Source: Jiella flava (lineage in GTDB: Bacteria; Pseudomonadota; Alphaproteobacteria; Rhizobiales; Rhizobiaceae). Taken from it: a stretch of 64,000 nt of DNA. A program made the translations under genes and the position numbers. The notes beneath the pieces were generated by a model that saw only the letters and a program-made list of their open reading frames with translations, was not told the origin of the DNA and ran no database searches. The DNA is taken from assembly GCF_017349315.1 (NCBI RefSeq), contig NZ_JAFMPP010000007.1:62001-126000 (forward strand), read 5' to 3'. Below, in pieces: positions 63,202-64,000 of the stretch. How positions within the stretch are numbered: position 1 is the first letter of the stretch; each line of letters begins with the position of its first letter.

Positions 63202-64000
63202 GTGGCAAATATTGAACTGAAAGACGTCCGCAAGGTCTACAACAACGTTTTCGAGGCCGTGAAAGGCGTGTCGCTGTCGGTTGCGGACGGCGAGTTCGTC
63301 GTGCTCGTCGGCCCCTCCGGCTGCGGCAAGTCGACCTTGCTGCGGATGGTGGCGGGGCTCGAATCCATCACCTCCGGCACGGTTGCGATCGGCGACAAGA
63401 TCGTCAACACGCTGGAGCCCGCCCAGCGCGACATCGCCATGGTGTTCCAGAACTACGCGCTCTATCCGCATATGAGCGTGCGGGGGAACCTTCAATACGG
63501 GCTGAAGAATCGCAAGATGGCCTCCGCCGAGATCGCCCGGCGGGTGGCCGAAGCGGCGAAGATGCTGGAGATCGACGCACTGCTCGACCGCAAGCCGGGC
63601 CAGCTTTCCGGCGGCCAGCGCCAGCGTGTCGCCATGGGCCGCGCCTTGGTGCGCGAGCCGGCCGCCTTCCTGTTCGACGAGCCGCTGTCCAATCTCGACG
63701 CCAAGCTGCGCGTCCAGATGCGGGCGGAAATCCGCCGTCTGCAGCGCCGGCTGCGCACGACGAGCCTTTATGTCACTCACGACCAGCTGGAGGCGATGAC
63801 GCTCGCCGATAAGCTCGTCGTCCTCAATGGCGGGGTGATCGAGCAGGCCGGCACGCCGATGGAGATCTACGAGCGGCCGGCGAGCACCTTCGTCGCGACC
63901 TTCATCGGCTCACCGGCGATGAACCTCCTGCCGATCGGCGACACCGGAATCTCCGGCATGACGGCACCGGAGGGGATCACCTCCCGCTTCAAGGCGTCCG
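63202..64000 (+). CDS. ugpC: Glycerol-3-phosphate ABC transporter ATPase UgpC (3' partial)
   Basis: ATP-binding subunit, at least 266 residues before the window ends. GTG start at 63202. Walker [11 protein letters not shown]-loop [10 protein letters not shown], signature LSGGQRQR, Walker [13 protein letters not shown] and H-loop THDQLEAM are all standard. It resembles the ATPase at 48752-49819. The C-terminal OB domain is cut off. Confidence 0.94.
   Translation, partial: MANIELKDVRKVYNNVFEAVKGVSLSVADGEFVVLVGPSGCGKSTLLRMVAGLESITSGTVAIGDKIVNTLEPAQRDIAMVFQNYALYPHMSVRGNLQYGLKNRKMASAEIARRVAEAAKMLEIDALLDRKPGQLSGGQRQRVAMGRALVREPAAFLFDEPLSNLDAKLRVQMRAEIRRLQRRLRTTSLYVTHDQLEAMTLADKLVVLNGGVIEQAGTPMEIYERPASTFVATFIGSPAMNLLPIGDTGISGMTAPEGITSRFKAS

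Overview
The window is GC-rich chromosomal DNA with short intergenic gaps, many ATGA/TGATG stop-start overlaps and AGGAGG-type ribosome sites. The family mix points to an alphaproteobacterium of the Hyphomicrobiales (Rhizobiales): many ABC importers with Tat-exported binding proteins, SorC-type regulators, Ugp, hydantoinase A/B, Zur-ZnuABC and hairpin-rich intergenic repeat elements. I cannot fix the genus. No phage, transposase, rRNA or CRISPR array is visible.

Layout. 1-3.6 kb: peptide-type (SBP_bac_5) binding protein cut by the window edge, plus DppB- and DppC-like permeases. 3.7-9.6 kb (minus): a complete Nit1C cluster, nitBCDEFGH, built around a nitrilase and a radical SAM protein, with a divergent MocR regulator (9.9-11.3 kb) where other Nit1C clusters carry other regulators. 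11.5-23.7 kb (minus): one long operon for a polyamine-type ABC importer with two different ATPases, two SDR dehydrogenases, an amidase and hydantoinase A/B; it probably imports and opens a cyclic or linear amide. A divergent GntR regulator with two DNA-binding domains follows (24.0-25.0 kb), then a minus-strand thiolase, AMP-forming ligase and a second related binding protein that has no signal peptide (25.1-29.0 kb). 29.1-29.7 kb: tRNA-Met and tRNA-Pro. 29.8-33.1 kb: zur-znuB-znuC divergent from znuA, with two palindromic Zur boxes between them.

33.5-38.8 kb: a LivJHMGF-type importer of unknown substrate, followed by a SorC-family regulator and a fused GNAT-nitrilase. 42-48.5 kb: ordinary genes (RarD, GFA-fold protein, proline iminopeptidase, EEP-fold protein, UvrD/PcrA helicase) and a 48-codon remnant of an HD-domain hydrolase. 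48.7-64 kb: two carbohydrate-type ABC importers around a catabolic core of glycerol-1-phosphate dehydrogenase, HAD phosphatase, class II aldolase, SorC regulator and FGGY kinase. The second importer is UgpBAEC, preceded by a clear Pho box. The gene content of this core closely parallels the Bacillus subtilis araBDLMNPQ operon, although the individual families differ.

Common themes are scavenging of nitrogen from nitriles, cyanide and amides, and of carbon or phosphate from phosphorylated polyols. The most unusual observations are the two ATPases of the amide importer, whose single-motif defects would fall in the same composite ATP site; the binding protein without an export signal beside an acyl-CoA module; the ara-like core next to ugp; and a dispersed family of hairpin repeats.
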